Shown: positions 35,734 to 43,913 of the stretch, piece by piece
Layout of the letters: each line of letters starts with the position of its first letter
How positions within the stretch are numbered: position 1 is the first letter of the stretch
Assembly (NCBI GenBank): GCA_934100165.1
Contig: CAKOPN010000002.1
Location: 1-64,000 of the forward strand
DNA: 64,000 nt
Reading direction: 5' to 3'
DNA from: an uncultured Bacilli bacterium
Lineage (GTDB): Bacteria > Bacillota_I > Bacilli_A > RF39 > UBA660
The notes under the pieces: model-generated
Seen by the model: the letters and a program-made list of their open reading frames with translations, nothing else
Databases searched by the model: none
What the model was told of the DNA's origin: nothing
Position numbers and translations under genes: made by a program

Positions 35734-36627
35734 GTTAGTTTTTAATTTTTCAAATATTGATATATTACCTTTGTAACTTAACGGAGATATTGGTGATGGA
35801 TGATAGATTGGTATTATTTTTATTCCATCTACATAAAATTCTTTTCCAACGATTTCACTAAACTTTTTATATTTTACTTGAAGTATTGTTTTTGTAGCAG
35901 CATCTCCTAGTGATAACACAACTTTTGGCTTAATTATTTCAAGTTGTTTAATAAGAAAATTTTTACAGTTTTTTCCACATTTGTTTAGATATTTTCTATC
36001 TTTTGGATAACATTTAATTGCCTCGAGAAAGTATGTATCACTTAGTTTTAAATTTATTATATTTAATAGTTTTTGCATTATGATACCACTTGGTAGTAAT
36101 TTTTTATTTATGTCATACCATGCAATTTTACTTTTCCTCCAGCCATTATTTGCTGGTGCTTCTCCTAATATAACGACATCATGTGTTTTCCCTAATGAAA
36201 CAGTTTTACTATTTGGAAAATGTTCCACCATATTTTGACAAAGATTACATTTACTTATCTGCATATCTATTTGTGATAACTCTAACAATTCTCTTAATTT
36301 TAAGTAACGTTCTTTTGTACTTTCATTTTTTAATAGATCTTCATAACTTTTTTCTTTGTAGTTTTTATAGTCAATGTCATTTTCAAATTGTTCTTTTGTT
36401 AAATCAATTATTTCGTCATTTATGATATTGAAATAATGTGATATTCCGTTTACAGTTGTTTTGCAAATTTTTCCTTTAAATTTATCATATACTAGAAGAG
36501 CTGTTATTGCGCATTGTCCGTAAGATATATCATGTTTTTCATAATCTTTTGTACAACTAGGATGTGTAGTTTCAATAGAGTAGCAGTTTCTTAATAATTT
36601 TTTAAATTCTAATAATTCTTTATTCAT
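35728..36627 (-). CDS. YunG-like domain fused to a uracil-DNA glycosylase-family domain
   Basis: A 299-residue fusion. Residues 1-105 resemble YunG-type proteins: HPSCTKDY, YGQCAITALLVYDKFKG, GISHYFNI and IIDLTKEQF. Residues about 120-299 are a family 4/5-like uracil-DNA glycosylase domain: four Cys placed as for a [4Fe-4S] cluster (CNLC near 122, two more near CGKNC), motif 1 ILGEAPANNG and motif 2 IPIYHPSPISP. These enzymes remove uracil or deaminated bases from DNA. AGAGGTG precedes the ATG. What the YunG part does is not known to me. Confidence 0.75.
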   Translation of the reverse strand: MNKELLEFKKLLRNCYSIETTHPSCTKDYEKHDISYGQCAITALLVYDKFKGKICKTTVNGISHYFNIINDEIIDLTKEQFENDIDYKNYKEKSYEDLLKNESTKERYLKLRELLELSQIDMQISKCNLCQNMVEHFPNSKTVSLGKTHDVVILGEAPANNGWRKSKIAWYDINKKLLPSGIIMQKLLNIINLKLSDTYFLEAIKCYPKDRKYLNKCGKNCKNFLIKQLEIIKPKVVLSLGDAATKTILQVKYKKFSEIVGKEFYVDGIKIIPIYHPSPISPLSYKGNISIFEKLKTNL

Positions 36628-36748
36628 AAGTTATCACCTCTTTGTTTAATTATATCATGCTAGATATATTTTTCTGCACAATAGATGGTGTTTGTAAACC
36701 AATTTAGAATTATAATTAATTATGTTATAATATTTATTAGGTGATTAT

Positions 36749-37651
36749 GTGATATATATAATTGTTGTGATTATTGTTTTAATTTTATCCTATATTTTAC
36801 TTGGACTTTATTTTTTTTATTATTCAACTAACCCTAAAGTTTCTGCTAAAAAACTGTTTAAAGGTAATCATTTAACCTTAGCCAGTGATGCATCATTTGA
36901 ATGGTTTGAAAATGTAAAGAAATATGATGTTTATGTAAATAGTTTTGATAATTTGAAATTGCATGCTTATAAGATACCAAATAAATCTCATAAGTGGATA
37001 ATTTTAATCCATGGTTATACGAATACTAGTAATGATATGCTTGATTATGCTAAACATTTTTATGATAATGGATATAATATTTTAATTATTGATCAAAGAG
37101 CACATGGAAAGAGTGAAGGCAAGTATTCTACTATGTCTTGGAATGAAAGGTTAGATGTATTAAAATGGATTAAATTTATTGTTAAAGAAGATAAACAAAG
37201 TAAAATTGCACTTTTAGGACTTTCTATGGGAGCTTCTACTACTGTTTTAACTTGTGGAGAAAATCTTTCTGACAATGTAGTGTGTGCGATTTCTGATTGT
37301 GGTTTTTATTCGATTTATCATCAATTTTATTATCAATTGAAACATGGTGGACATATACCTGAAATAGTTATTTCAGCGGCAAATATTTTTTATACACTTT
37401 TGGGTAAGTTTAATATTTATAAAGCTGATGGACTAGAAAAGTTAAAAAGTGGTAAAATACCTATATTGTTTATTCACGGTGGAAGTGATAAATTTGTTTC
37501 TATAAATGATCTTGATGTAATGTATAAAAACTACCCTGGCAAAAAAGAAAAACTTATAATAGATGGTGCAAAACATATGAAATCAATGAATGTTGATCCA
37601 AATACATATTTTTCTAAGGTAGATTCATTTACGAAAAAATATATTAAATAG
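36749..37651 (+). CDS. Membrane-anchored alpha/beta hydrolase
   Basis: A 300-residue serine hydrolase with an N-terminal membrane segment (residues 1-25). It has the oxyanion region ILIHGYTNTSND, the nucleophile elbow GLSMGAS, a candidate Asp in HGGSDKFV and the His in GAKHMKS, so the catalytic triad is complete. It resembles the YqkD-type hydrolases of Bacillus. Substrate unknown. The GTG start follows TTAGGTGATT. It is 13 bases from the next gene. Confidence 0.85.
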   Translation: MIYIIVVIIVLILSYILLGLYFFYYSTNPKVSAKKLFKGNHLTLASDASFEWFENVKKYDVYVNSFDNLKLHAYKIPNKSHKWIILIHGYTNTSNDMLDYAKHFYDNGYNILIIDQRAHGKSEGKYSTMSWNERLDVLKWIKFIVKEDKQSKIALLGLSMGASTTVLTCGENLSDNVVCAISDCGFYSIYHQFYYQLKHGGHIPEIVISAANIFYTLLGKFNIYKADGLEKLKSGKIPILFIHGGSDKFVSINDLDVMYKNYPGKKEKLIIDGAKHMKSMNVDPNTYFSKVDSFTKKYIK

Positions 37652-37664
37652 GAGTGTGTAATTT

Positions 37665-38201
37665 ATGAATAATAAAATGGAAAATTTTAAAAAAGGCATA
37701 TTTTTATTAAATACTAATTTTGGTGAACTTGCTCAACTTATGGTAAAAAAACTTGAGCACTTTCATTCTGCAGATGCAAAATATTATGATTTATTAACAC
37801 CGGATGGCAAAAAAGTGGAAGTTAAATTTTCTAGAGCTAAGAAAAAGTCTGAACCACTTAATGAACATAATGCAATCAATTTATGTATTGAGGCTACTAC
37901 GGATGCTAATATTTTGTTGGAAGAAGATGCAACTAAATATGTTTATGACTGTAATATCCAGCAAATAAAACATGATGAGTTTGACTATTTGTATTATGGA
38001 ATTTTCTTTAATGACAAAATTATGATATTTAGAGCCAAAAGTGATGATGTTGTAAATATGCCTGGTTATTCTATTCAGCATAAAGGAGGAACTGAGTATC
38101 AGTTTCATATAAAGAATACTGTTTATGAGTTCCATAAGAAAAACTTTTTGTATAAAGAACTTAGTTATGAAGAATTATTTAATTTATTTGAAAAAAATTA
38201 A
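37665..38201 (+). CDS. Probable restriction endonuclease (PD-(D/E)xK-like)
   Basis: A 178-residue protein. Residues about 40-62 contain YYDLLTPDGKKVEVKFSRAKK, where D followed by EVK fits the PD-(D/E)xK nuclease core. I do not recognise a named enzyme family for the rest. It converges with an adenine methyltransferase gene and shares a terminator with it, the usual company of a type II restriction enzyme. Function is inferred from the motif and neighbour. GGAGTG precedes the ATG. Confidence 0.55.
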   Translation: MNNKMENFKKGIFLLNTNFGELAQLMVKKLEHFHSADAKYYDLLTPDGKKVEVKFSRAKKKSEPLNEHNAINLCIEATTDANILLEEDATKYVYDCNIQQIKHDEFDYLYYGIFFNDKIMIFRAKSDDVVNMPGYSIQHKGGTEYQFHIKNTVYEFHKKNFLYKELSYEELFNLFEKN

Positions 38202-38225
38202 CCTCAAGTAGGTTAATATTTTTTT
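38191..38225. terminator. Bidirectional terminator of the restriction-modification pair
   Basis: TTAACCT/AGGTTAA stem with A tract before and T tract after, so it works for both convergent genes; it includes the methyltransferase stop codon. Confidence 0.85.
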
Positions 38226-40009
38226 CTTAAATATTCAATTTCTTCTTTTGTTAGTTTTAAATTTGTATAAATAATGTTTTCAATATTTTCATCATATTCG
38301 TTTCCAACATGTTCTTTTGATAATTTGATAATTTTTTCTATATCATTATTATTAAATTTAAATATATAAAATGATTGAATATGATTTTTAAGAACTTTGT
38401 GTGTATTATAAATTTCATCAAAGAAAAGTTCAGTTATTCTTGAGTTTAATATAGCAGATATATAATATATATTTTCTTTTTTAATATTTATTATATTGGC
38501 ACTATTAAGAGTTAATAATCCATTTTCTTCTACAGAAAAACATAGCTTCTTACTAATAAATTTGTAGATTATTTTTGGTAATCTATAATTTTCTATTTTA
38601 GCTACTTGTTGAAATTTTTCTTTTTCAAATACAATGTATTGATTTATATTTGCGTAGTTAAAGTTGTATTTAGTCAAATCTTTTCCACTTATAATTGGTT
38701 CGGCATTTTTTACTTTCTTATTTAAAATCATTTTTTTATTATTACCGGTTACAATTCCTAATGAAAAGTTTGAATTTTTATCATTTAAGTGAAAGTGCTT
38801 AAATTTTTTAACTTTCTTTATAATGTTTTGTGGTATTTTTGATGGTAATAGAAAATTAAATGAAGGATTTTTTAAGAATATATTTTGGTTAATTTTTTCA
38901 TTGTTGTATAAGCACTTTTCTTTATTTCTATTCTTGCTTACTTTTAATAAAATAACTTCTGTTGTTATTTCGTTAAACTGTCTTCCTATATTTTCTATGC
39001 AATTTATATTGTAATTTAATAAAAACTTTCGTATGTGTTCATGTACTTTAATATTTAATAAACTAGAAGGTAGTACAAAGTATAAAGTTCCATTATTTTT
39101 TAAAACTTCAAATGATTTTAAAATAAATTGTGTAAAAGAGTCTTGTCTAGAGAAAAATTCGCCATATAATTTTTTTAATTTTTCTTTTTCATCTTTTTTA
39201 TATTTTATTCCCCAAGGTGGATTTCCTATAATTATATCAAAGTATTCATCCTTGTTATTTTCAAGGAAGTTTTTATTAAAGATATTTATATCTTCATATT
39301 TAATTTCTTCATCTAAACAGTAAATATTGATTTTTGCAATTAACACTGCAATTTCATCTATATCATATCCGTATAAAAAAGATACGATATCTTTAGCTGG
39401 AATCTTTTTACTCTTTAATTTTTTATATATTTCTATTAGAAAGTTTCCACTTCCACAACCAGGATCTAGTATTTTTTGATTTTCTTCTATTTTTAATTTT
39501 TTTACCATGTCATGCACAACTTTATGCGGTGTATAGAAAATTCCTTGTGTATCTTTTTTGCCAACAGATAATAGTGACATGTATAATAATCCTAGAATAT
39601 CATCTTTTTTATTATATGATATTTTAAGTTTTTGAAATTCTCTAATGAAGTTTACATTGCTTGAACCATTACCTAAAATTTTTTTAATTTCTTCTGGTAT
39701 TTTTTTATTTTTCAATTTTTGAATAATTGTTTCTATTAAAATTTCGTTATTTGTTATATTGTATTTATCTTTTAAAATAAGTATATTTTTTACATAGTTG
39801 ATAGCTTTATTATTGCCTAAATAACTTTCTGGTATGATATGTTCGTTACTATTTTTTTTGTTTCGCCTTGTATTATCCTTTTTACTTATAATTTTTTCTA
39901 TTTCTTTAATAGTGATTTTGTCATTATCTTTAATGTATCCGAGTTTTTTCCAATTTCTCAAGGTGGCTTCACTAATATTATAATTTTTAAGTACTTCTTT
40001 TTTGTTCAT
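38213..40009 (-). CDS. N6-adenine DNA methyltransferase with N-terminal helix-turn-helix
   Basis: A 598-residue class I methyltransferase. Motif I is DPGCGSGNFL and motif IV is IGNPPWG, the N6-adenine signature; motif order (I before IV, target domain last) is that of a gamma-type enzyme. The first 50 residues (VLKNYNISEATLRNWKKLGYI) form a MerR-like helix-turn-helix, unusual in front of a methylase. The C-terminal 200 residues form the likely target-recognition domain. GGAGG lies ahead of the ATG. Very AT-rich codons. It probably protects against the convergent nuclease. Confidence 0.85.
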   Translation of the reverse strand: MNKKEVLKNYNISEATLRNWKKLGYIKDNDKITIKEIEKIISKKDNTRRNKKNSNEHIIPESYLGNNKAINYVKNILILKDKYNITNNEILIETIIQKLKNKKIPEEIKKILGNGSSNVNFIREFQKLKISYNKKDDILGLLYMSLLSVGKKDTQGIFYTPHKVVHDMVKKLKIEENQKILDPGCGSGNFLIEIYKKLKSKKIPAKDIVSFLYGYDIDEIAVLIAKINIYCLDEEIKYEDINIFNKNFLENNKDEYFDIIIGNPPWGIKYKKDEKEKLKKLYGEFFSRQDSFTQFILKSFEVLKNNGTLYFVLPSSLLNIKVHEHIRKFLLNYNINCIENIGRQFNEITTEVILLKVSKNRNKEKCLYNNEKINQNIFLKNPSFNFLLPSKIPQNIIKKVKKFKHFHLNDKNSNFSLGIVTGNNKKMILNKKVKNAEPIISGKDLTKYNFNYANINQYIVFEKEKFQQVAKIENYRLPKIIYKFISKKLCFSVEENGLLTLNSANIINIKKENIYYISAILNSRITELFFDEIYNTHKVLKNHIQSFYIFKFNNNDIEKIIKLSKEHVGNEYDENIENIIYTNLKLTKEEIEYLRKKY

Positions 40010-40118
40010 AAAGCCTCCTTTTTTTGCTTTCTTTATTTATTATAACATTTAATTTAGACTATAAATATAATCTTTCAAAAAAAATGTAATTAAGATATAA
40101 TAATATTGGAGGTAAAAT

Positions 40119-40451
40119 ATGGAGAGAGTATATAATAAGTTGGTTAGAGATAAGATACCAGAGATAATTGAAGGAAAGAATGAAACCCCTGTAACAAGGA
40201 TACTTAATGATGATGAATACAAGCTTGAACTGGAAAAGAAACTTTATGAGGAGTATAAGGAAGTTATTGAATCCTCTGGTGAAGATAGACTTTTTGAACT
40301 TGCTGATATGATTGAAGTAATTAAATCACTAGCTTTGTTATCTGGTAAAATTTTAGAAGATATTATTGAACTTGCTAACGGAAAAAGAAATAAACGTGGT
40401 GGATTCGAGAAAAAGATATTCTTAGAAAAAGTTATTGAATCTAAACAGTAA
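40119..40451 (+). CDS. MazG-like / phosphoribosyl-ATP pyrophosphohydrolase-like protein
   Basis: A 110-residue protein of the COG4997 group, all-alpha NTP pyrophosphatase-like. The N-terminus YNKLVRDKIPEII is diagnostic. The metal-binding helices are EEYKEVIES and FELADMIEV. Such proteins are thought to hydrolyse unwanted nucleotides, but the substrate of this group is not known to me. TTGGAGG precedes the ATG. Single gene with its own terminator. Confidence 0.85.
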   Translation: MERVYNKLVRDKIPEIIEGKNETPVTRILNDDEYKLELEKKLYEEYKEVIESSGEDRLFELADMIEVIKSLALLSGKILEDIIELANGKRNKRGGFEKKIFLEKVIESKQ

Positions 40452-40471
40452 AACTAATTTTTCTACAAAAA

Positions 40472-40500
40472 AATCACACAAATATGTGTGATTGTTTTTT
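40472..40500 (+). terminator. Terminator of the MazG-like gene
   Basis: AATCACACA/TGTGTGATT stem with AATA loop, then GTTTTTT. Confidence 0.9.
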
Positions 40501-40504
40501 ATAA

Positions 40505-40581
40505 TGGGGCGAAATAAGGGGATCGAACCCTTGCATACCGGAGCCACAATCCGGCGTGTTAACCGCTTCACCAATTCCGCC
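40505..40581 (-). tRNA. tRNA-His (GTG)
   Basis: On the minus strand a full cloverleaf with anticodon GTG in the loop TTGTGGC, flanked by CCGGA/TCCGG. The T arm is GGGTTCGATCCCC. The extra 5' G(-1), the identity mark of tRNA-His, is encoded and faces C73. The CCA end is encoded. Confidence 0.97.
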
Positions 40582-40703
40582 ATCTCTAATTGACTACCTT
40601 ATTCTATCAAAAAAGATTAAAAAAAACAAGCCTTTTTTATTATAAATGGACTTTTACCCATTCACTAGGCTAAAATACACATAAATTAAACTGAGGAGGA
40701 TTT

Positions 40704-41300
40704 ATGAATAATTACAATTATTTTGACGCTTTCAACGAAAGATTTTTAAATGATATGTCAGAAAGCAATATGAATAGTGCAATGCAAAGTGCTATGATGA
40801 ATGGAAATAGTAACATGAATAATGTGGGAAGTGGTCTTATGAATAGTGGTACAAATAGTAACTCAAATAACATGAATAATATGACTAATAGTAATAGCCA
40901 AAACAATGCTAACAATAATTTAAATAATGGTTCAAATTCTAATGTGATGCTTTATGGACCGTATGAAGGATATGTTAAAGGTAACTTATTTAGAAACTTA
41001 TATGACCAATACAAAAGTTATCGACCAATGTCACTTGCACCAAGCAGTGAACGTGAAGAAGCTTTACTAAACCTTAATCAAATACAGTTTGCTATGCATG
41101 AATTAAATTTATATTTGGATGTTTATCCAAATGATGCAAATATAATGAGACAATTTGTAGCTTACAGAAATACATATAATGATTTATTAAATCAATATGA
41201 AAATAGATATGGGGCATTAAATGTTAACAGTACATCTTTAAATAGTGTTCCATTTGGCTGGGTAGATCAAACATGGCCTTGGGAAAGGAGTGCTAATTAA
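40704..41300 (+). CDS. Spore coat protein, CotJA-CotJB fusion
   Basis: A 198-residue protein. Residues 1-75 are Asn/Met/Ser-rich low complexity. Residues about 82-110 (YGPYEGYVKGNLFRNLYDQYK) look like CotJA. Residues about 113-175 (REEALLNLNQIQFAMHELNLY, NDLLNQYENRYG) are CotJB, and the tail is Pro/Trp-rich. In Bacillus these are two separate genes ahead of cotJC, as here. They are made in the mother cell and incorporated in the inner coat. GAGGAGG precedes the ATG. A CATAAATT at 40680 resembles a sigma-E -10. Confidence 0.8.
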   Translation: MNNYNYFDAFNERFLNDMSESNMNSAMQSAMMNGNSNMNNVGSGLMNSGTNSNSNNMNNMTNSNSQNNANNNLNNGSNSNVMLYGPYEGYVKGNLFRNLYDQYKSYRPMSLAPSSEREEALLNLNQIQFAMHELNLYLDVYPNDANIMRQFVAYRNTYNDLLNQYENRYGALNVNSTSLNSVPFGWVDQTWPWERSAN

Positions 41301-41302
41301 GT

Positions 41303-41863
41303 ATGTGGCAATATCAGAAAAAACTTGAATATCCGATAAATATAACTAAAAAAGATTTGAGAATGGCAAAATATCTAGTTACACAATATGGGGGTTCAGC
41401 AGGTGAACTTGCTGCAGCTTTAAGATATTTAAATCAAAGATATACTATGCCTGATGATAGAGGTAAGGCACTTCTTACCGATATAGGTACTGAAGAGTTG
41501 GGACATGTAGAAATGCTTTCTACTATGATATATCAACTTATGAAAGGTGCTACGATAGAAGAAATAAGAAATGCTGGACTTGATGGTCATTATGCTGAAC
41601 ATGAAAGAGCTGTATATCCAACAGATGCCAGAGGTGTTCCTTTTACAGTTAGCTATTTTGCTACAACTGGTGATCCTTTAGCAGACTTATCTGAGGACAT
41701 GGCAGCAGAACAAAAAGCAAGAGCTGTTTATGAGCATTTAATTGACTTAACAGATGATCCAGATGTTATTGGACCACTTCTATGGTTAAGACAACGTGAG
41801 GTTGTTCATTTTCAAAGATTTAAAGAACTTTACGATTACTACAAAAATCAGCAAAAAAAATAA
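41303..41863 (+). CDS. cotJC: Spore coat protein CotJC (manganese catalase family)
   Basis: A 186-residue di-manganese catalase-family protein. The metal ligands are in GELAAALRYL, GTEELGHVEM and LRQREVVHFQRF, spaced as in the family. The N-terminal MWQYQKKLEYP is typical of CotJC. It starts 2 bases after the CotJA-JB stop and is certainly cotranscribed. It probably detoxifies peroxide in, or forms part of, the spore coat. Its presence is strong evidence of sporulation. Confidence 0.95.
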   Translation: MWQYQKKLEYPINITKKDLRMAKYLVTQYGGSAGELAAALRYLNQRYTMPDDRGKALLTDIGTEELGHVEMLSTMIYQLMKGATIEEIRNAGLDGHYAEHERAVYPTDARGVPFTVSYFATTGDPLADLSEDMAAEQKARAVYEHLIDLTDDPDVIGPLLWLRQREVVHFQRFKELYDYYKNQQKK

Positions 41864-41865
41864 TT

Positions 41866-41885
41866 GGTACCATTTGGTACTTTTT
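41866..41885 (+). terminator. Terminator of the cotJ operon
   Basis: GTACC/GGTAC stem with ATTT loop and five T. Confidence 0.65.
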
Positions 41886-41940
41886 CTTTACCTCTAAAAA
41901 ATATATAATAGTGTTATATGGAAGGTAAGAGGTAAATATT

Positions 41941-42525
41941 ATGTCAAAACTTTATTTTAATTATGGTGCTATGAATAGTGGAAAATCAACTGCACTTTTG
42001 CAAGTAGCACACAATTATGAACAACAAGGTATGAAAGTTCTAATAATTAAACCTGCTATTGACACAAAGGCTGAAGATAGAGTTTCTAGCAGATTAGGAA
42101 TAGAAAGAAAAGTTGATATTCTTTTAACAAAGTCAGGTAGAATTGTTAATGAAATGAAAGATGTTCCAAATGCAATATTAGTAGATGAAGCTGAATTTTT
42201 AACTAGAAAACAAGTTGATGAGTTATATGCAATTACAAAGGAATATGATGTTCCTGTTTTATGTTATGGATTAAGGACAGACTTTCAAAGTAAAGGATTT
42301 GAAGGTGCTACTAGACTTTTAGAACTTGCTGATGATATAAAAGAACTTAAGACTATTTGCAAATGTGGTAGTAAAGCTACTCATAATTTGAGACTTGTTA
42401 ATAATGTTCCAACTTTTGTTGGTAAACAAGTTGAAATAGATAATCAAGAAACTGTTGAGTATGAGAGCGTTTGTGGAAAATGTTATTTGAAATTAAAAAA
42501 GCAATATGGCAAATCTATTAAATAA
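41941..42525 (+). CDS. tdk: Thymidine kinase (type II, TK1-like)
   Basis: A 194-residue enzyme that phosphorylates thymidine in the salvage pathway. The P-loop is GAMNSGKST near residues 8-16, DEAEFL is Walker B, YGLRTDF is the substrate-lasso region, and the zinc ligands are CKCG and CGKC. Full length for the family. AAGGTAAGAGGT lies upstream. Confidence 0.95.
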   Translation: MSKLYFNYGAMNSGKSTALLQVAHNYEQQGMKVLIIKPAIDTKAEDRVSSRLGIERKVDILLTKSGRIVNEMKDVPNAILVDEAEFLTRKQVDELYAITKEYDVPVLCYGLRTDFQSKGFEGATRLLELADDIKELKTICKCGSKATHNLRLVNNVPTFVGKQVEIDNQETVEYESVCGKCYLKLKKQYGKSIK

Positions 42526-42543
42526 ATTAGGCCAATAAAATAT

Positions 42544-42571
42544 ACCTATTTAGCTATATCTTCATATGATA
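42544..42571 (+). promoter_or_regulatory. Sigma-K-like promoter of the CotD-like gene
   Basis: AC, 17 bases, CATATGATA (consensus AC and CATANNNTA), 24 bases before the start of a spore coat gene. It fits late mother-cell expression. Confidence 0.6.
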
Positions 42572-42595
42572 GACTAGATAGGAGGAATAATAAAA

Positions 42596-42940
42596 GTGTT
42601 TAATCGTGGATGTCAAAGACAAAATGAATTTAATCAAAATTTTACTGGTGATGGTCCTATAAATATGGATATTGATGTTAATATGACAAGTAGTCAAATG
42701 AATGTAGCATCACAACCAAATACAGTAATGCAAGGTGGAGTTGGTCAGCCAATAATCGAACCAATGCAAGAGAGAATAGTAAACAGAACTATTATGCATG
42801 AAGTTCCACATGTTTGCCCAATAAGAACAAAAATTATTAACAATCATGTTTATCGTCATACATATAGACCTAGTTATTCATGCTGTGAAGAAAATACTTG
42901 CACAAATATTCAATGCGGTTCATGCTGCCAATATAGATAA
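42596..42940 (+). CDS. CotD-like spore coat protein
   Basis: A 114-residue protein. The middle part reads EVPHVCPIRTKIINNHVYRH, followed by TYRPSYSCCEE, the core pattern of CotD coat proteins. The end is Cys-rich (CGSCCQ), allowing disulfide cross-linking. The N-terminal half is Asn/Gln/Met-rich. GTG start with AGGAGGAATAATAAAA upstream; a sigma-K-like promoter precedes it. Confidence 0.82.
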   Translation: MFNRGCQRQNEFNQNFTGDGPINMDIDVNMTSSQMNVASQPNTVMQGGVGQPIIEPMQERIVNRTIMHEVPHVCPIRTKIINNHVYRHTYRPSYSCCEENTCTNIQCGSCCQYR

Positions 42941-42955
42941 CATATATAGTATTTT

Positions 42956-42982
42956 AAAGGCTTCTATTCTGAGGCCTTTTTG
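42956..42982 (+). terminator. Terminator of the CotD-like gene
   Basis: AAAGGC/GCCTTT stem, then TTTG. Confidence 0.65.
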
Positions 42983-43044
42983 TTTTGCTAATTTTTGTAT
43001 ATATGTTATAATTACAGTAGTATTTTACATGGGAGGAGTTTTAC

Positions 43045-43893
43045 ATGATTAAAGGAAAACCATTTGTTAAATGGGCCGGTGGAAAAAGACAAATAATTGA
43101 TAAATTGAAAAAATATGTTCCAGATGAGTTTGATACATATTATGAACCATTTATTGGAGGGGGAGCACTTTTATTCGAACTTTCTCCTAAAAAGGCTGTT
43201 ATAAATGATTCTAACGAAGAACTTATGAATGTTTATGAATGTTTGTGTGATGAAGAAAAATTTAAAAAGATGTGTGGTGTTTTAAATCATTATGAAACGG
43301 AACATTCTGAAGCATTTTATTATGACATTAGAAATAAAGATAGAAATAAAAATTCTTATAATAGACTTTCTTGTTATACTAAAGCAGCACGTACTATATA
43401 TTTAAATAAAGCATGTTTTAATGGGTTATATAGAGTTAATAGTAAAAATGAATTTAATGTGCCATTTGGTAAAAAGTTAAAAGTTAATACCTATGATGGT
43501 GGAAACTTAATAACTGTTAGTAATTATTTAACTATGAATGATATAAAAATACTTTGTGTGGATTTTGAGGATGCTGTAAAAAGTGCTAAAAAAGGTGATT
43601 TTGTATATTTTGATCCGCCATATGATTCTGATACATCTACATTTAATAGTTATACAGAAGATGGCTTTGGTAAAGAAGAACAGAGAAGACTAGCAAAAGT
43701 TTTTAAAGAACTTGATGCTAAAGGTGTATATGTTATGCTTTCTAATCATAATACATCTTTAGTTAATGAATTATATAAAGATTATCATATGCATTTAATT
43801 GAAGCTAAAAGAAGTATAAATGCTAATGGTAAAAAAAGAGGTAAAGTAGAAGAAGTAATTATTACTAATTACGAAAATGATAGAAGTATTTAA
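43045..43893 (+). CDS. Dam-type DNA adenine methylase (D12 class)
   Basis: A 282-residue alpha-class N6-adenine methyltransferase of the Dam/M.DpnII family. Motif X is KPFVKWAGGKRQ, motif I YEPFIGGGALLF, motif IV FVYFDPPYDSD, and LSNHNTSLV follows. GATC is the most likely target by family. No nuclease gene of the DpnII or DpnI type adjoins it. GGGAGGAG precedes the ATG. It could be a solitary regulator or a leftover protector. Confidence 0.92.
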   Translation: MIKGKPFVKWAGGKRQIIDKLKKYVPDEFDTYYEPFIGGGALLFELSPKKAVINDSNEELMNVYECLCDEEKFKKMCGVLNHYETEHSEAFYYDIRNKDRNKNSYNRLSCYTKAARTIYLNKACFNGLYRVNSKNEFNVPFGKKLKVNTYDGGNLITVSNYLTMNDIKILCVDFEDAVKSAKKGDFVYFDPPYDSDTSTFNSYTEDGFGKEEQRRLAKVFKELDAKGVYVMLSNHNTSLVNELYKDYHMHLIEAKRSINANGKKRGKVEEVIITNYENDRSI

Positions 43894-43913
43894 TTGTTTG
43901 AGGAGGTATATGT

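Noticed and set aside
40656..40687. Sigma-E promoter of the cotJ operon
   Set aside because: CATAAATT fits a -10 but no convincing -35 lies at the right distance.
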